Origin: Treponema sp.
GTDB taxonomy: Bacteria > Spirochaetota > Spirochaetia > Treponematales > UBA12059
Direction of reading: 5' to 3'
Assembly: GCA_012517645.1 (NCBI GenBank)
Contig: JAAYUR010000138.1
Location: 1-7,666, forward strand
Length of the DNA: 7,666 nt
The notes beneath the pieces were generated by a model. The model saw nothing but the letters and a program-made list of their open reading frames with translations. It made no database searches and was not told the origin of the DNA. Numbering within the stretch: position 1 is the first letter of the stretch; each line of letters opens with the position of its first letter. Below are positions 6,387 to 7,666 of this stretch, piece by piece. Position numbers and translations under genes: made by a program.

Positions 6387-6398
6387 CTTCCCGTTGGG

Positions 6399-6409
6399 TA
6401 TAGTATATT
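6399..6409 (+). promoter_or_regulatory. -10-like sequence upstream of bcp
   Basis: The only AT-rich patch of the 89-base gap contains overlapping TATAGT (6399-6404) and TATATT (6404-6409), each one mismatch from TATAAT. No good -35 box is found at 16-18 bases. A promoter that depends on an activator, or on another sigma factor, would be consistent with this. Confidence 0.35.
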
Positions 6410-6418
6410 CTAGGTGAT

Positions 6419-6431
6419 GTTCGATTCGAAC
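6419..6431. promoter_or_regulatory. Perfect 13-base dyad between the -10-like box and the bcp start
   Basis: GTTCGATTCGAAC has 6-base arms around a central T. It would fall just downstream of the predicted transcription start and 7 bases before the Shine-Dalgarno core, a usual place for a repressor operator. It does not match the PerR, OxyR or Bacillus LexA site patterns I know. Confidence 0.4.
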
Positions 6432-6438
6432 CGTGACG

Positions 6439-6443
6439 GGAGG
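6439..6443 (+). promoter_or_regulatory. Ribosome binding site that fixes the bcp start
   Basis: GGAGG lies 4 bases before the ATG at 6448. This start gives the standard PrxQ N-terminus (MPAVGDKAPDF). An in-frame GTG at 6433 would place the Shine-Dalgarno inside the gene and is rejected. Confidence 0.75.
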
Positions 6444-6447
6444 AATC

Positions 6448-6900
6448 ATGCCTGCAGTCGGCGACAAAGCGCCCGATTTCACCCTGGAAGCCGAGGACGG
6501 CTCCAAGGTGTCTCTCTCGGATTTCGCGGGCCGGACGGTGGTCCTGTACTTCTACCCGAAGGACGACACCCCGGGCTGCACCAAGGAAGCCTGCGGGTTC
6601 CGGGACGCCTACGACCAGTTCCAGTCCCGGGGAGCCGTCGTTCTGGGCGTGAGCCCGGACGGCCCGGCATCCCACGGGAAGTTCAAGACGAAATACTCCC
6701 TGCCCTTCCGTCTCCTGGCCGATCCCGGAAAGGGAACCCTTAGGGCGTACGGAGCCTGGGGGGAAAAGACGATGTACGGGAAGACCGTGGAGGGCGTACT
6801 GCGCTCCACCTTCGTCATCGGCCCCGACGGCGTCGTCAAGGCCGCATTCCCCCGGGTCAAGCCCGAGGGGCATGCCCAGGAGATCCTGGCCGTCCTGTAG
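6448..6900 (+). CDS. bcp: Bcp/PrxQ-type thioredoxin-dependent peroxiredoxin
   Basis: A 150-residue cytoplasmic peroxiredoxin of the BCP/PrxQ subfamily, with the typical length. The thioredoxin fold begins GDKAPDFTL and continues through VVLYFYPKDDTPGC. The peroxidatic Cys44 sits in the P-x3-T-x2-C motif (Pro37, Thr41). The resolving Cys49 is five residues later in the same helix, the two-Cys PrxQ arrangement. Arg119 in RSTFVIGPDG is the conserved Arg that helps activate the peroxidatic cysteine. The enzyme reduces hydrogen peroxide and organic hydroperoxides, and thioredoxin restores it. The gene has its own gap upstream with a -10-like sequence and a perfect dyad, so independent control is plausible. 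The next gene, sbcD, starts one base after the stop, so the two are almost certainly cotranscribed. Confidence 0.96.
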   Translation: MPAVGDKAPDFTLEAEDGSKVSLSDFAGRTVVLYFYPKDDTPGCTKEACGFRDAYDQFQSRGAVVLGVSPDGPASHGKFKTKYSLPFRLLADPGKGTLRAYGAWGEKTMYGKTVEGVLRSTFVIGPDGVVKAAFPRVKPEGHAQEILAVL

Positions 6901-6901
6901 A

Positions 6902-7666
6902 ATGAGAATTCTCCACGCCTCGGACCTTCACCTCGGGAAGACCCTCCACGAGCGGGACCTTTTGCCCGACCAGGCGGCCATGCTGGACCAGCTTGAGGCC
7001 GCGGCCCGGGACCTGGATCCAGCCGCCCTGGTGATCGCGGGGGACGTGTACGACAAGGCGGTCCCCCCCCCCGAGGCGGTTCGCCTATTCGGGGATTTCC
7101 TGGGCCGGGTCAAGGAAGCCCGGCCCGATCTGGCCGTGCTGATCATACCGGGAAACCACGATTCCCCGGCGAGGCTGGGCTTCGGGGACAGCCTGTTCCG
7201 ACGGGCCGGGGTTCATGTCGGGACTCGGCCGGAGGAGGTCCGGGATCCCGTCGTCCTGGAGCGGGCAGGGGAGAGGCTCTACCTCTGGGCCCTGCCCTTC
7301 CTGGGGGCCGGCTCCTTTCCGGAGGCCCCGCGATCCCAGTCCGGGCGTTTTCGGGCCGCCCTGGACCTCGTCGTCCCGCGCCTCCCCGAGGATGGCGCCA
7401 ACGTCCTGGTCTGCCACGCCTATGCCGCGGGAGGTCAGGCCAGCGAGTCCGAGCGGGTCTTCCTGGGTTCCGCGGAGCTCGTGGACGCGGCGGGGTTCGA
7501 TCCCTTCGACTACGCCGCCCTGGGCCATCTCCATCGGCCCCAGAAGGCCGGAATCAAGGGGCGGTACCCGGGTTCTCCCCTGGGGTACTCCTTTTCCGAG
7601 GCGGGCCAGGAAAAGGGGTTCCTCCTGGTCGAGGTCCGGCGGGGAGGCTTCGAGGCTGAGACGGTG
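6902..7666 (+). CDS. sbcD: SbcD, nuclease subunit of the SbcCD exonuclease (partial, C-terminus off the right edge)
   Basis: 255 residues of an Mre11-like calcineurin-fold phosphoesterase. Metal-binding motifs occur in order: SDLHLGK (Asp8, His10), GDVYDK (Asp48), GNHD (Asn85, His86, Asp87), VCHAYAAGG (His172) and GHLHRPQ (His209, His211). SbcD pairs with the SbcC ATPase. The complex cleaves hairpins, palindromic DNA and protein-blocked DNA ends. The family usually has about 380-420 residues, so some 130-170 are missing beyond the window. The ATG at 6902 follows the bcp stop by one base. The nearest Shine-Dalgarno-like AGGAG is 19 bases upstream, inside bcp and within a small hairpin (6876-6889), so translation is probably coupled to bcp. 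A run of ten C lies at residues 54-57. sbcC is expected next but cannot be seen. Confidence 0.95.
   Translation, partial: MRILHASDLHLGKTLHERDLLPDQAAMLDQLEAAARDLDPAALVIAGDVYDKAVPPPEAVRLFGDFLGRVKEARPDLAVLIIPGNHDSPARLGFGDSLFRRAGVHVGTRPEEVRDPVVLERAGERLYLWALPFLGAGSFPEAPRSQSGRFRAALDLVVPRLPEDGANVLVCHAYAAGGQASESERVFLGSAELVDAAGFDPFDYAALGHLHRPQKAGIKGRYPGSPLGYSFSEAGQEKGFLLVEVRRGGFEAETV
7063..7072 (+). repeat. Run of ten C inside sbcD
   Basis: Ten consecutive C encode the end of Val54 and Pro55-Pro56-Pro57, just after the GDVYDK metal-binding motif. The frame is intact as read. Such a tract is prone to replication slippage and to sequencing error; loss or gain of one C would abolish most of the protein. 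Confidence 0.85.

Noticed and set aside
6380..6398. Possible sigma-54 promoter (CGGCAC followed by TTGGG) before bcp
   Set aside because: The spacing between the GG and GC elements does not fit the GG-N10-GC rule, and the downstream element is not TTGCA-like.
6354..6422. Direct repeat of GGTGATGTTC at 6354-6363 and 6413-6422
   Set aside because: Only 10 bases long, one copy overlaps the stop codon of the secernin-like gene, and there are no further copies or terminal inverted repeats; most likely chance.
6419..6431. TTCGATTCGAAC read as the T-arm of a tRNA
   Set aside because: No acceptor stem, anticodon arm or D-arm can be built around it.

Overview
The window is G+C-rich bacterial chromosome with compact gene spacing and strong Shine-Dalgarno sites. 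It looks like an ordinary housekeeping-plus-accessory region of a Gram-negative-type bacterium. The exact lineage cannot be read from the sequence. The mix of an excisionase-type HTH/receiver regulator, a secreted SH3 repeat protein and a secernin-like C69 protein would fit a high-G+C spirochaete or a deltaproteobacterial-type group, but that is a low-confidence guess. No RNA gene, CRISPR array, insertion sequence or prophage gene was seen.

Layout. (1) 1-511, minus strand: the N-terminal 170 residues of a regulator with a MerR/excisionase-like helix-turn-helix followed by a response-regulator receiver domain; it runs off the left edge. (2) 512-733: divergent intergenic region. It carries a textbook sigma-70 promoter for the regulator (consensus TTGACA and TATAAT boxes, 16-base spacer) with a palindrome across the -10 and spacer, and a weaker candidate promoter facing right. 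(3) 734-3283, plus: tex, the Spt6-like RNA-binding protein, with an unusually long Gly/Pro/Arg-rich tail. (4) 3391-5106, plus: an exported protein with an SH3-like domain, an SH3-like middle segment and four tandem copies of a roughly 70-residue module that I cannot assign to a named family. (5) 5120-6358, plus: a secernin-like (peptidase C69) N-terminal-nucleophile protein, 13 bases behind the repeat protein and probably cotranscribed with it. (6) 6448-6900, plus: a Bcp/PrxQ thioredoxin-dependent peroxiredoxin. (7) 6902-7666, plus: the N-terminal 255 residues of SbcD, starting one base after the bcp stop; sbcC may follow outside the window.

Functionally the genes fall into units: an autonomous regulator; tex; a two-gene unit of exported repeat protein plus secernin-like enzyme; and a bcp-sbcD unit joining peroxide defence to DNA-end repair. 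The least explained item is the four-module exported protein and its pairing with the secernin-like gene. Other points worth checking are the Tex tail, the palindromic promoter of the regulator, a perfect dyad in front of bcp, a run of ten C in sbcD, and a marked excess of the hexamer GGATCC.
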